DNA of 64,000 bases from Torymus aiolomorphi (GCA_036365515.1 CM070876.1:100812310-100876309), one strand, 5' to 3'; shown: positions 51,017-62,869, numbered from the stretch's first letter. Notes: generated by a model from the sequence alone, not told the origin. Program-made: numbers and translations.

Positions 51017-51289
51017 TTGTATTTATACTGGTACTGTATTTATCGGGTACGGTACTTACAATTTTCTCGACGACAACAAACGGCAGACAAGAGAAAGATG
51101 ATTTCGATGTTTAATGGGTCTCGGGTTTGCGCTACTCGACGCCGACCAACGATATCAAAATCACGCGAGGCCGGCATCGAGCGTGCCCTCGAGTACTCAA
51201 TGGTAACCACCTTGGTAAGAATCGGCGACGACCGTGGAATAGGGTTTACGTATCCAAGGTCCCCAGCACACACATATACACTACACTAG
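51017..51289 (+). other. GC-richer island with open frames on both strands
   Basis: In a very AT-rich neighbourhood, 51050-51270 is near 50 percent GC and open on both strands: 90 residues plus (51017-51289) and 77 residues minus (51040-51273). Plus has GGTAAGAATC at about 51211 and minus has a GTAAGTACC donor-like site at about 51055. It could be a host exon or an element fragment; neither protein is recognised. Confidence 0.35.
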
Positions 51290-51488
51290 CGTGTTGACAT
51301 GAACGATGCCTGAATTAAAGTTATACAAATTGCCATTTTCAATTTGATATTTATGGTTTGCAAATGATATAAACAAGTGCTACTTAATTATTATCACATA
51401 CCTCTGAATTATGAGAAATAATTTTAAATTTATTGCTAAATAGGTTTCCTCTTTTGCTGGGACTTATATAACAATAACTTATGCTTTC

Positions 51489-52690
<1,202 letters not shown>

Positions 52691-52717
52691 TATTTACATT
52701 AATATATATATATATAT

Positions 52718-52956
52718 ATTAGTGGCAAGAAATAACAATTTTCGTATCAGATTCGCTATTAGAGTGAAGAAAAACTTGTTTTTCCATCATTCCGAGACTT
52801 TCAGCCGCCATATTGGATCCGCCATTTTGAATTTTCGGAATCGCCAGACGGCGTTCGAAAGTAGAAGTCAAGAGCTTTCATTTGAGCCTAGGTAGACCTC
52901 ATTTGGATCAAAATTGTTCTGGGCAGAGGGGGTGTCGCGTTGACAGAGAATGCCCC

Positions 52957-52987
<31 letters not shown>

Positions 52988-53065
52988 TCGGAATGATGGA
53001 AAAACAAGTTTTTCTTCACTCTAATAGCGAATCTGATACGAAAATTGTTATTTCTTGCCACTAAT
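52718..53065. repeat. Foldback at the left transposon end
   Basis: 52718-52797 and 52984-53065 are inverted copies (ATTAGTGGCAAG to CCGAGAC), about 80 bases each. Between them are 165 bases shared with the right end and a TA run. Confidence 0.85.
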
Positions 53066-53579
53066 ATGAAGTTAGCGACATATTTTCTTACTACTACCGT
53101 TCAAACCGAGCGGTTAAAATTATATTTCAAAGTCATTTTGAAGGTCAAAAGTTATTTTCTGGATTTTCTGACTAGTATTCCACGAAACTAGTAGAAAACT
53201 TGATTACGATCATAACTAGACTTGACCTTGGATCATTTTTCAAGGTCATGATTTCTGTCTCTGCATAATTAATGTTTTGTTGAACGTAACCCCCTATGAG
53301 ACATTTGTTCCTTTGTGCATATCGTGGGACCGGCGATCTAAAAATTTCATGTATAAAATCCTTAGAGAAGATAAAGTTCCACAATAGAACTATCAAGTAG
53401 TTTTAGCATAACCCATTCTGAACCACGTGGAGGTACTACTTCTCTCAGAACATAAAAAAATTAAAAAAAAGGAGGATAAAAAATAGAAAAACTTGAATAT
53501 TATAAAAAAAATTCAGTATATTTTCCCATTGAAAATTAAAGTAGAACAGATACAGACTTAGCAGCATTCGAGTACCTTT

Positions 53580-55425
53580 TCATGATAACTTTCCCACCAC
53601 TTGATAATTGAAAAGAATGATGTTTAAGAATCTGTGGGACAGGTAATGCATCTTCAAACCTACGATTGGTTTCCTTTTGAATTTATCATGTTCAGTCTGC
53701 GTAAAATAAAAAATCCTTATATTTTCAAAATGATTTTTAGCCCACTTCACAAGAGGTGTGTGCGTCAGAATAGCATCTTTCGGTTTCGCCTTCAAACTAG
53801 CTCTATAAGCTTCTCTTTTAAATATTGCACCAAGACCATCATAACAGCTTTTACCATGAGCAGTGGCGCAAAAATGCCACTCTGCCTCAATACCAAAATC
53901 CTTCTCATGATGAAGAAGATTTGCTATCTGAAAGCGGTTCTTGAAATGCTGTTTTGCTCCATCTGTCACGTAAATAATCTTTTTAAGTTTTTTTACTTTT
54001 CTCTTGATTTCTGGAATCAATAAATTCTGAATAGTATAGACAGAAGAAGTGTCATGCTTCAAACTATTCGACAAGAATACACAACTTTCATGCTTCAGCT
54101 CTGAATCTTCTTTATAATAGTAAATAGCTGGAAAAACAGTGCACTGGTCATTATTAAAATGGAAGGCTTGAGATGCATCTTGAACTGCAAAAAAGTAATT
54201 CTCAGAATAGTCGAACACTACCAGAACTTCTCCATTGCCTAGATTACTTTTTGTTTGAGCAATGAAATTACCTTGTTCTTTGGCAATATATGAGTGGGGT
54301 TTGAGTATCGCCAATTTGGCATATAATTCATCAACAAATTCTTCAACTGGTAGAGTTAAATTCTGCAAAGTTGATCTATCCGTTCCTGACCACGCACAGT
54401 ACTCAATTTCTGAGATATCTGCCCCATCCAATATTTCAAGTAAACGAGACGTAAGATTTTCAGAACCAGGGCACTTCGAACATTCATCCAAGTGACAGTC
54501 AGGTGTAGGATTCTTACACATAACTTGCTGTAAACAATCTTTATAACTACAAATGGGTTCTTCTTGATTTTTCGTGAGCTTCTGAATATCGATTGCATCC
54601 AACATCAATTTACAATTTTGATGAATGGTGCAAACGCAGACGCTATGCGTTCCTCTAGCACCAGCAAGAACACAATGTCTTGGTCGTAATTTCGCGAAAG
54701 TACTGAATCCTACTTGCACTGTTGGTTCTGCTATCTTCAATAATTCGTAAAGTTCTCGTAAATCGAAATATATAAGACGTTTCTGCACCTGAGTCCGCTT
54801 TCCATCAATAATAACAGAGACAGTATCTTTTCGACCCGGCATCATCTGACTGTGCAGATCGTTATTATAACATTCAACAATGACTTCTATTACTGCCTTT
54901 GACAAAGTTTTACCATGTTTAGCCGTTGTTGTAGCTAAAATACCTCCATCGGCTTTGAGTTTTTTCGACTTTCTTACTAAATGTCTTGATGTGATTGAAT
55001 TCACGGGAAATTCGACTAATATTCCAAGTTGATGGGGCGATTGTAAGTATAGTTAATTTCAAAGGGTCATTAACTGCTAATCTAGAAAACTTTTCTTTTA
55101 ATTCTGAAAACATGTCTTCGAATTCGATTTCTCTAGCTGATCGTGTAGCTTCTTGAACAGATTTATCAATACCAGTGTTTTCTGCTGTCGTCTCTATATC
55201 CATGTTTTCATATTCGTTGTTGCCTTCGTTATCTCTTGTACCAATAGATGAAATGGGAGATCCACATAACTTTCTACACTTACTGCAAATTTTTGAATTA
55301 TCTGGCAAATCTGGAAATCTTCGTTTTAAGTTGTTCGACAACAAGCGTAAATCATTACCTATGTGACCCTTACCATTGAGAGGGTTGATACAACGATCTG
55401 ACCGTGCTACAGTAGACATATTCAA
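53580..55425 (-). pseudogene. Transposase-like protein of an unrecognised family, one frameshift
   Basis: The N-terminal 168-residue frame (54919-55425) has CINPLNGKGHIG and ICSKCRKLCG, a small zinc-binding-like start. Near 55000 it shifts into the 474-residue frame (53580-55004). The latter has a Cys/His-rich block at residues 123-178 (CVCTIHQNC, then C152, C157, C163, C170, C175, C178) and VVFDYSENYF with D265 and E268. Next come IIYVTDGAKQHFKN with D348, and EWHFCATAHGKSCYDGLGAI with H377, H383 and D389. The spacing of acidic residues suggests an RNase H-fold DDE/DDD nuclease; this is inference. I have seen similar HGK..DG..G..KR motifs in unannotated arthropod and cnidarian proteins but cannot name the superfamily. 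It sits between the inverted arms, as an autonomous transposase should. Confidence 0.7.
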
Positions 55426-56402
55426 TCCATCTAAGTAAGTGATAATACTCGAATATAATAACGTAGGACTGTTAGAACAGGTGCTGTGAAAAATGTCTTC
55501 GATTAATTTGAATCCTCTCGAAAATCGATGGGAACTATATGTACGAAACGTTTAGGAAAGATAATGCACGAAATATAGAACCACAGATACACCAAAGAGT
55601 TAGAGTAACAGCCGCACTAAACTTTTAGAGAAGCATCGGTACTTAAAGAGTTTCGAAAGAGGAATAAAAAAAGTTAGAGAGATTTTAAAAATGTTCTATT
55701 GTAAAGTTTAATTACAGGGTTATCAAAAAGTATGGGACCCCCGTATTTTCCCAGAAACGATATTTTTTTAAAAAGCTAAGGTCATACCGTAAGTAATTTT
55801 CAACGAGGATTTGTCTGGTCTGATGACCTTGAATCTGACCTCTTCGTTGACCTGCAAAGTCGATTCAAAAATTGCAAAATTCAAAAATTTTGCAATTTTT
55901 GATCGCATTGTATACGTGTATAGTCACACGGTCTTACACCAACTATAGCATCCACGGCGTCACGTCGGTTTTCTTCTCTCAGTGCGTATACTGCACGATT
56001 TTTGTGCAGGAGGAGCACCAAATCAAAAAAGCAGTAGCAGCACAAATGTGTTGTACCATTGCCACACTTTTTAGTGCTTCTTCTGCCCTAAACTTTTGTA
56101 CTTCTGAAGAACGATGAAATAGATTGAATGCGGAACAATTTTAGTGCAACATTTGCTCTAAAATGGGAGAGTAAAGGACTTAATGTTTAGTTACGAAACA
56201 ATTCTTGCATTTGGTACTGATACTCTACGCTAACGTGTTTCTCCTCCACCAACCTTTTTTCAGTGATTCTGAAATGTTTCAAAGTGTGGATATAACCACA
56301 GTTTTTCTCTTACTGTTCCGAATTAGAACCGATTGATAGCATGAATTGAAGAAGTATAACTGCGAAAGAATCGGTTTATTAAAATTAGAATTCACCATGA
56401 AA
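55426..56402. other. Internal transposon sequence upstream of the transposase
   Basis: The stretch between the protein start and the right arm has GTATGGGACCCCCGTATTTTC at 55729 and a short frame (55872-56117) with no motif. It likely contains the promoter. No other gene is seen. Confidence 0.4.
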
Positions 56403-56840
56403 ATGACCTTGAAAAATGATCCAAGGTCAAGTCTAGTTATGATCTTAAACAAGTTTTCTACTAGTTTCGTGGAATACTAGTCCGAAAATCCAGAAAATAA
56501 CTTTTGACCTTCAAAATGACCTTGAAATATAATTTTAACCGCTCGCTTTGATCGGTAGTAGTAAGAAAATATGTGGCAAACTTCATATTAGTGGCAAGAA
56601 ATAACAATTTTCGTATCAGATTCGCTATTAGAGTGAAGAAAAACTTGTTTTTCCATCATTCCGAGACTTTCAGCCGCCATATTGGATCCGCCATTTTGAA
56701 TTTTCGGAATCACCAGACGGCGTTCGAAAGTAGAAGTCAAGAGCTTTCATTTGAGCCCAGGTAGACCCCATTTGGATCAAAATTGTTCTGGGCAGAGGGG
56801 GTGTCGCGTTGACAGAGAATGCTCCATATATATATATATA

Positions 56841-57073
56841 ATTATCACTTAACCCCTTTATGGAGCCCATCCCTGTATATTAGTATCTACGCCCAGAGTT
56901 TCCGTATACAAGTGACTAAAGAAATAACCCCTCTCTGGGTATAGAAACTCTAGATCGGGCTCCATAAACGCCGTATAAGAATATTTTATGGGACCCGGGC
57001 TCCATAAAAGAAAACGGGCTCCATAAATATGCTCATGTGTATAAAAGGGCTCCATAAATCTGGTAAAAGAAAT
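56841..57073 (-). mobile_element. Reversed second copy of the TATGGAGCCC element
   Basis: This is the reverse complement of 4764-4990 with few differences: GGGCTCCATAA occurs four times and TTATGGAGCCC once. The core, inverted, is at 56906-56927. (TA)n lies on both sides (56826-56840 and 57074-57087), so the left TA run is shared with the transposon end. Confidence 0.8.
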
Positions 57074-57450
57074 GTATATATATATATACATAAAACCGGC
57101 GTTTTGAATGCATCGATATATACTTGATAGATACGTATTAACATGATAGATAGGTCGGAGAGCATTATAGATCACTGTAGTTACAAAAGAACCACCTTAT
57201 TTTATTAAAATTATAACTATCTAGATCATATTTATAATAATATTGTGAAAAACAAAAAATTGATTGTAAAACATTGATTGCAAAACATTGATTTCAAAAC
57301 TTTTTGAATGCATAGATATGTTTTGAATACATAGATATGTTTTGAATGCATTTATTTTAGTATTATGAATATCAAGAAATTGATTGCATTTTGGATGCAT
57401 CATAGCACGGAGAGCAGAGCACGGAGCAGGGCACGGAGCAGAGCACGGAA
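57074..57450. repeat. Short tandem repeats after the palindromic cluster
   Basis: TTTTGAATGCATAGATATG is repeated three times with small changes (57298-57355), and GCACGGAGCAGAGCACGGAG-type units are repeated at 57406-57450. The small frame 57365-57583 reads the latter as Arg-Ala-Arg repeats and is not a gene. Confidence 0.7.
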
Positions 57451-58156
57451 CCTATTGTACTTTCTCCCTTACTCTTTGTTCGCAATAGCCTTCAACTCTG
57501 TAGAAATACCTGATGTTTACATGTGCTCTGACAGAACAGCAGACCGCTCTGACATGAGTTCCTCTTTGGAGTCAACCTCATAATAATTGTGAAATGTGAT
57601 TTTCTTCTCATTTATTTTGCGTTATGAGTTTCGTCAGTGGCGGTGTAACGTAAATTGAATAAAATCAGAATTTTCGCAAATTCTTCTGTACTGGATTTAC
57701 CTATTTTCAGTAAACGAATCCAGAATGGCTGGCTTAAACTAGATTTGTTTAGAAAATCGTGTTTAAAATAATAGTGTTTTGGAAATAAATAAAAGTAAAA
57801 CAGAAGCTGATAAGAAAAGACAAAAAGTAAAAGAATTTTAGAGAAGGTTGAGGTTACTGATACATTTTATGAACAAATGGAATGGGAACCAATTGAAGAT
57901 GAGAAAATTATGTCTGAAGTTCATTCAGTATGGTTCCAACTTAATGAAAAACCTCTGGAAAAATAAAGTGAACTTTCATGTAATGCCTTGCAATCGGTTC
58001 TGGTGAAACAGATGCTTTATGTATCGTTATTGATACAAATGTTTTTATTTCAAATTTATCATTTGTGGAAGAAGTTAGAGATTCTCATTCTGATATTTTT
58101 GGTAGACCATTTCTTGTTATTCCTTGGACTGTTTTACAAGAATTAGATTACATTAA

Positions 58157-58302
58157 CCCCTTAACTGGTGTGACTTACAACTTTTCGTGCCAAAACTGGA
58201 AGCCGTACATAATAAGTCTAGTCAAATATGTACATATATGATCCATTGCCAGATTTGGCACGACTTTTTTTGTACATATATGATCCATTGCCAGTTAAGG
58301 GG
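58157..58302. mobile_element. 146-bp MITE, TSD TTAA, in the SWT1 copy
   Basis: The ends CCCCTTAACTGG and CCAGTTAAGGGG are perfect inverted repeats, with TTAA on both sides (58153-58156 and 58303-58306). TGTACATATATGATCCATTG occurs twice inside. The TTAA target and CCC start are piggyBac-like. Removing it rejoins PIN-domain codons. Confidence 0.92.
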
Positions 58303-58902
58303 TTAAAGATGATAAGAACCACACGCAATCATATGCACTAAAAATAAAAGCAAGAAAAGCAGTTGAATTTTTGAATAAGCATTTCACATCTAAACATCCT
58401 CGTTTCTTAGGACAAACACCATCAGATGTTGAAAAGAATATGGAAAGATTTTTGATTGAATGTCCTGATGATGAAATTTGCAAACTTGTTTACAAATTAA
58501 GGAATCTTCAAATTCTCCAGTACTTTTATCATATGATAAAAATCTTTGTAATAAGGCAATGATTCATGATATTCCAATATTTGGTCAAAATGATCCTTTA
58601 GAAAAAATGTATTATTTAAAAGCAACAGAGGCTAGTGATTTTTTGTCTAATAGTCTACATGCACGTATAGAAGAAAAGCCTGAAAACACTACTATTAAAC
58701 AGAAAGAATTACTTGAAGCAGACGATATTATGGAAGAAGGAATGGCAATTCTTAAAACCCTTCTTTCAGAGACAGTATCAAAAGAAATGGAAGAATTATT
58801 CGGTAACAGATGGGAATTGTATGTAATGGTTCGACCACCATGGTCAATAGATGGTGTTCTTAAATGTGTCTTGAAACATTGGATGGCAGCTCTGAACGAA
58901 TC

Positions 58903-59127
58903 ATGGGTATGAAGTTTGCATCGTTGGAGTGCAACGAAATAATTTTTTACAATTGCTCAAAGTTATTCAACGATGGAAAGTATATCTAAACCTTCGTCAT
59001 AAAGCTATTTTATGCTAAAAAAACACTAAATCTACACACAAACGTAATATTAATTAGCATAAACTTGAAGTAAAATCAAATATTTTTTTATTTCGTTGCG
59101 CCCCAACGTTACAAACTTCAGACCCAT
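58903..59127. mobile_element. 225-bp MITE with 8-bp TSD in the SWT1 copy
   Basis: ATGGGTATGAAGTTTGCATC at the left pairs with the complement of CGTTACAAACTTCAGACCCAT at the right, followed by GTTGGAGTGCAACGAAAT. AACGAATC flanks both sides (58895-58902 and 59128-59135). An 8-bp duplication fits hAT-like or related elements. Confidence 0.9.
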
Positions 59128-59600
59128 AACGAATCATTCACTAGAACAACTGAGCGAATGTTACACGATTTACAACAATGTATTCACGATTCACCTAATG
59201 GTGGTAGAAAATTACAAGATGTGAAATCCTTCTTAGACAAATTTACCTATATAATAAATATCCTACTTTAAAACCACAAATGTTGAACAAAATGGAAAAT
59301 TTGACGCAATGATGCTTAAATAGTATTGAAGAAGTTAATAATGCAAGATTTAGAGATTCGGTAGGATCTGAAGATGATAGATGTGATGAAGAAAAAAGAG
59401 CGTTACTGGCATTAAAAGTTTTAAAAAAAATTTATGCTTTTGTTCAAGATACATGTGGTATTGCTATAGATGCTCTAGGGTTACAGTGTTCTTTCTTGTA
59501 CAATAAAATGCATCCATGTCTGACCCCCAAACTTGCACTTCAAATTCAACAGGAAGTTGGTGTCAGTGTAAATAACTTGGTACAAGTATTACAAAGTTGA

Positions 59601-59829
59601 CAGAATTATATATCCAACTGACAGTATCATTCTAACTTTGTACGAAGTTCTTATAAATTTTTCATCAGAGCTAGCCATGAGTTCTCAATGTTGACATCCG
59701 TTGACATTGCCTGTTTCATCAGACGATCTAAACTGTTACGAATAGCTGCAGGACCTCTCTTGCTGCATTTCTGTCGAATGGCGAATTTTCAGTGTACATA
59801 GTGAATCATTTTCATGTAGCCAGGGGGAA
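59601..59829. other. Downstream of the SWT1 copy, nothing recognised
   Basis: Unique-looking sequence without a frame or motif. No poly(A) tail is visible after the SWT1-like stop. Confidence 0.35.
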
Positions 59830-60400
59830 TGATCCTCTATAATAAAAGTTCAAAAAAGTTTATAACTGATATTAGCAGATTATAAAGTCAGGATTTGAGA
59901 CTTTTATAAAAGTTTAAAACCGTTATAAATAGTTATAAATAGTTATTTACTTTTATAAGTTTTTTGGATCATTGTAAAAATTTGAATCTTTGATCAGTAA
60001 AAAAAGTTAGTAACTGATAATAACTTTTACGAATGTTTATACTAATTTGTACTAATTGAAATTTATAATTATTTGTATTTTGGAATATCCATATTAATAA
60101 AATTTCTTTCTTACAAAAAGTGAATAATTAATAAACTTTTTGAAACTATTAATAACTATTATTATTAAATAGAAAAAGTTTATAACAGATAATAACTTTT
60201 TATAGATTGATTTTATGGTTATGCGCCGCAGCCCAAAAATGTAAATAAAAGTTTATTACTATTATAAACTTTTTTTTGCTGTTCATAACAGAAAAAAACT
60301 GTTAACAACTTTTATAAACCGTTACTATAGTCTCAAATCCTACCTTTATAAACAGTTATTAAGAGTTATAAACTTTTTTTAAAAGTTATGAAAAATAAGA
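59830..60400. repeat. Array of AAAGTTTATAAC / GTTATAAACTTTT motifs
   Basis: Variants such as AAAAAGTTTATAACTGATA, AACAGTTATAAACTTTT and AACCGTTATAAATAGTTAT occur more than a dozen times in both orientations. A short GC-rich island (GGTTATGCGCCGCAGCCC, about 60218) lies in the middle. Partial mirror symmetry suggests another palindromic motif-array element (GATTTGAGACTTTTATAAA near 59893, mirrored by GTCTCAAATC near 60331). Confidence 0.65.
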
Positions 60401-60697
60401 TATTCCTATTAATAATTATTTGCTAAGTTTTATTTTCGCCTGGGTATATACGGCAAATAAGTTAACCAAGGTCTCCATACCTCAAAGACTGGCAGACAAT
60501 GAAACAGAGAAAATTTGTTTTAAAGTTGTATTTTACTTATATATAGGTACACATATTTTCATAATTCCGTACGATTATCGAAAAAAAAAAGGGGGGAGGA
60601 GAAGGCACAAAATGCAGAATCACGCCCGAGTAAAAAACGATTTATGGCAAAAATTAGGGCCTGTACAGGTCCTTTACAGGTATTGATCATAAATATA
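60401..60697. other. Spacer with a short frame, no gene recognised
   Basis: The frame at 60420-60686 (88 residues, Lys/Arg-rich end) has no motif and no supporting context. GGGCCTGTACAGGTCC at 60658 is a short palindrome. Confidence 0.35.
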
Positions 60698-61211
60698 CCC
60701 TACTGAAAAATCTCAGATGAGATCTCAGGTGACTTCTCAGGCGAGATCTCATCTTATTTCTTGTCTCAATTTCTCACCTGAGATTCTGCTCCACGTGCTA
60801 CGGAAAGCCTACGTAAATAGAAAATCTGGTCCTTCAGTATTGGAAATTTCTCAATTTTTACAAATTGGAGAAATGAGATCTCACCTCAGATCTCACCTGA
60901 GATCTCACCTGAGATCTCACATAAATTCTCAGATTCAGATTTCGGGTGAGATCTGAAGTGAGATCTCATGTACCAAATTTGTAAAAACTGAAAAATTGTG
61001 TAAAATCATTCTAAACATGCATTATTGAGTTCATCTAGGGGGCAAAACATCCTAACAGGCAATTTCCAATACTGAAGAACCTGATTTTCTATTTAAGTAG
61101 GTTTTCCGTAGCATCTGGAGCAGAATCTCAGGTGAGAAATTGAGACAAGAAATAAGATGAGATCTCACCTGAGAAGTCATCTGAGATCTCATCTGAGATT
61201 TTTCAGTAGGG
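60698..61211. mobile_element. Motif-array palindromic element with TGAGATCTCA motifs, TSD TA
   Basis: The ends CCCTACTGAAAAATCTCAGA and TCTGAGATTTTTCAGTAGGG are perfect inverted repeats; TA flanks both (60696-60697 and 61212-61213). Long sections of the arms mirror each other (TCTTATTTCTTGTCTCAATT, GATTCTGCTCCA, AAAATCTGGTCCTTCAGTAT). TGAGATCTCACC or close variants occur more than a dozen times, densest at 60870-60970. No coding capacity. Confidence 0.85.
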
Positions 61212-61524
61212 TAGGCATGTTACGCGGTTCTAAACAGGCCCTGTAATATAACCGGATTTGAGGCACACCTGCAATTCTATTTCAGGCTCGATGTATAGGC
61301 ATGCTTGAAGTCATCACCATAAGACAAAAGATTACAGAATCTAACCGCTATATTCGGGCCGGAAAGGGGACTTAAGTTGAAAAATACTGCTACAAAAAGA
61401 ACATTTCAACATGTATTTATATTTTAAATATTAAAGACTCTAAGGACTAATTATATAGTAATTATATTTTAAATACTAAATACTTTAAGTGTTAAAGAGC
61501 GGTTGACCTTTTTATCTGTAACTG
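61212..61524. other. Spacer, nothing recognised
   Basis: No frame, repeat or motif could be supported here. Confidence 0.4.
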
Positions 61525-62249
61525 CCCTATTAAAAATAATCACGTGAGGTTTTCGACCATATTCTCACGTGAGTACTCACGTGAGTACTCACGTGAGAAG
61601 TGAAAAAAATAGTTTAAAAAAAATTAGCAATCAATGTTTTTTTTACTGAACTATTACATAAATATTTTAACTTTAATTTTTGCGTATACCTTTCAATCCT
61701 TAAATAGTATAGGGAGATATCAAAAGCGAGGCAAGCCTCGTAATTACAACTCTTTTAAAAGAGTCGCGATATTGACTAAGTCTTATGGCTTTATGTATTC
61801 TCGCCGGTGTTCATTTGCCTATGGAAATCGAGAAAGGGGTTGCCGCCTGGCGGTCACCGGCGGAACTGATAGGACCCGTCTGAACTCCACGTCTAGTAAC
61901 TCTTTTAACCGCCAGGCGGCAACCCCTTTCTCGATTTCCATAGGCAAATGAACACCGGCGAGAATATATAAAGCCATAAGACTTAGTCAATACCGCGACT
62001 CTTCTAAAAGAGTTGTAATTACGAGGCTTGCCTCGCTTTTGATATCTTCCTATACTATTTAAGGATTGAAAGGTATATGCAAAAATTAAAGTTAAAATAT
62101 TTATGTAATAGTTTAGTAAAAAAAACATTGATTACTAATTTTTTTAAACCATTTTTTTTTACTTCTCACGTGAGTACTCACGTGAGTACTCACGTGAGAA
62201 TAAGGTCGAAAAACTCACGTGAATACTCACGTGATTATTTTTAATAGTG
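61525..62249. mobile_element. Long palindrome with ACTCACGTGAGT arrays at both ends
   Basis: The arms of about 330 bp (61525-61857 and about 61905-62249) are nearly perfect inverted copies. Each starts (C/A)CTATTAAAAATAATCACGTG, then TACTCACGTGAG repeated, then AT-rich sequence, then a GC-rich inner part (GCCGGTGTTCATTTGCC, AGGGGTTGCCGCCTGGCGGT). The centre is about 50 bases. TG flanks both ends (61523-61524 and 62250-62251). Matching 105-residue frames on opposite strands only reflect the palindrome. Confidence 0.85.
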
Positions 62250-62547
62250 TGGGTTGCGAGAAGGCGGTTTTTAGATCCCATTCGCTTCCAACTGTAAGAA
62301 TTTTTGTTTTTTTTTTTAGTTTTTCGTTCTGCAAAGACATAAGTTACGACTTTTAATTACATATTTCTTATTTATTTTCTCTTTCTCTATAGGACTGAAT
62401 CTTCGGTTTTTTTGTCATTGTTTGAAAATTACCACACAAAAATAAAAACTGATAATTACCCATATCGGATTTTAATTATCAATTTTGTCAGTTGGACATA
62501 TTAATGAAAAGTAGTACTGAAAAATATTACAGAAAATACAATAAGAC
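62250..62547. other. Spacer, nothing recognised
   Basis: AT-rich with one T-run (62308-62320). No gene. Confidence 0.4.
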
Positions 62548-62745
62548 TTCCCCACTGAAAAAGTCCACATGGGACCTACATGGGACGCATCTGGGAACTA
62601 TGTGGGTCCTATGTGGGACACTTGTGGGTCCTAGTGGGAATCATGTGGGAACCATTTGGGACCCATGTGAGAAATTGTTGTGGGATCCCATTGGGAACCA
62701 TGTGGGAGCCATGTGGGTCCCATGTGGGTCCCACATGAGCAAGTT
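62548..62745. repeat. Array of GGGACCCATGTG motifs
   Basis: After TTCCCCACTGAAAAAGTCC at 62548, about 14 degenerate copies of ATGTGGGNCCC follow at a 12-18 base spacing, such as CATGTGGGTCCCATGTGGG near 62709. Most are in one orientation with some complements (CCACATGGGA and CCCACATGA at the ends). The left end resembles those of 50315 and 60698; no matching right end is seen. The open frame across it is a repeat artefact. Confidence 0.75.
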
Positions 62746-62869
62746 ATAAAAAATTACTAAAAAATAAATTTTAATTTTAATATTTTTATTAGCACATTTT
62801 ATCATTTAAGTATCACATATACTTAATATGCGAGAAAAACATTAAATTTGGAAATTAATAATTTTTTGC

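Larger units (their letters stand above)
52703..56825 (-). mobile_element. DNA transposon with about 265-bp inverted arms and unplaced transposase
   Basis: Arms 52984-53249 and 56403-56667 are inverted copies (ATTAGTGGCAAGAAATAACA, CTACTAGTTTCGTGGAATAC, TTTTGACCTTCAAAATGACC and more). Outside the right arm the sequence runs on to 56825 (CCGCCATATTGGATCCGCCA, GGGGGTGTCGCGTTGACAGA) and ends in (TA)n. The same outer part occurs on the left at 52718-52962 in direct orientation, so the left end is itself a foldback around a (TA)n at 52958-52983. Inside lies a two-part protein gene (53580-55425). Superfamily not assigned. Confidence 0.8.
57787..59600 (+). pseudogene. SWT1-like PIN-domain endoribonuclease, broken copy with two MITEs inside
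   Basis: The recognisable part starts with KKRQKVKEF and VTDTFYEQMEWEPIEDEKIM (57800-57965, frame-broken). It continues with the PIN domain: ALCIVIDTNVFISNLSFVEE, IFGRPFLVIPWTVLQELDYI (to 58152), ALKIKARKAVEFLNKHF and VLLSYDKNLCNKAMIHDIPI (58525-58580). A C-terminal region (58600-58902, then 59136-59600) includes MLHDLQQCIHDSPNGGRKLQ and LALKVLKKIYAFVQDTCGIA. These match SWT1, a nuclear RNA quality-control endonuclease. Frame breaks (near 58480 and 59230) and inserts at 58157-58302 and 58903-59127 inactivate it. Apparent lack of introns suggests a retrocopy. Confidence 0.75.

Noticed and set aside
61634..62128. Two matching 105-residue frames on opposite strands
   Set aside because: They mirror each other because the DNA is a palindrome; no known motif and no other support.
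60698..62745. CRISPR array
   Set aside because: Repeats are short, degenerate, palindromic and irregularly spaced without unique spacers, and the sequence is eukaryotic.
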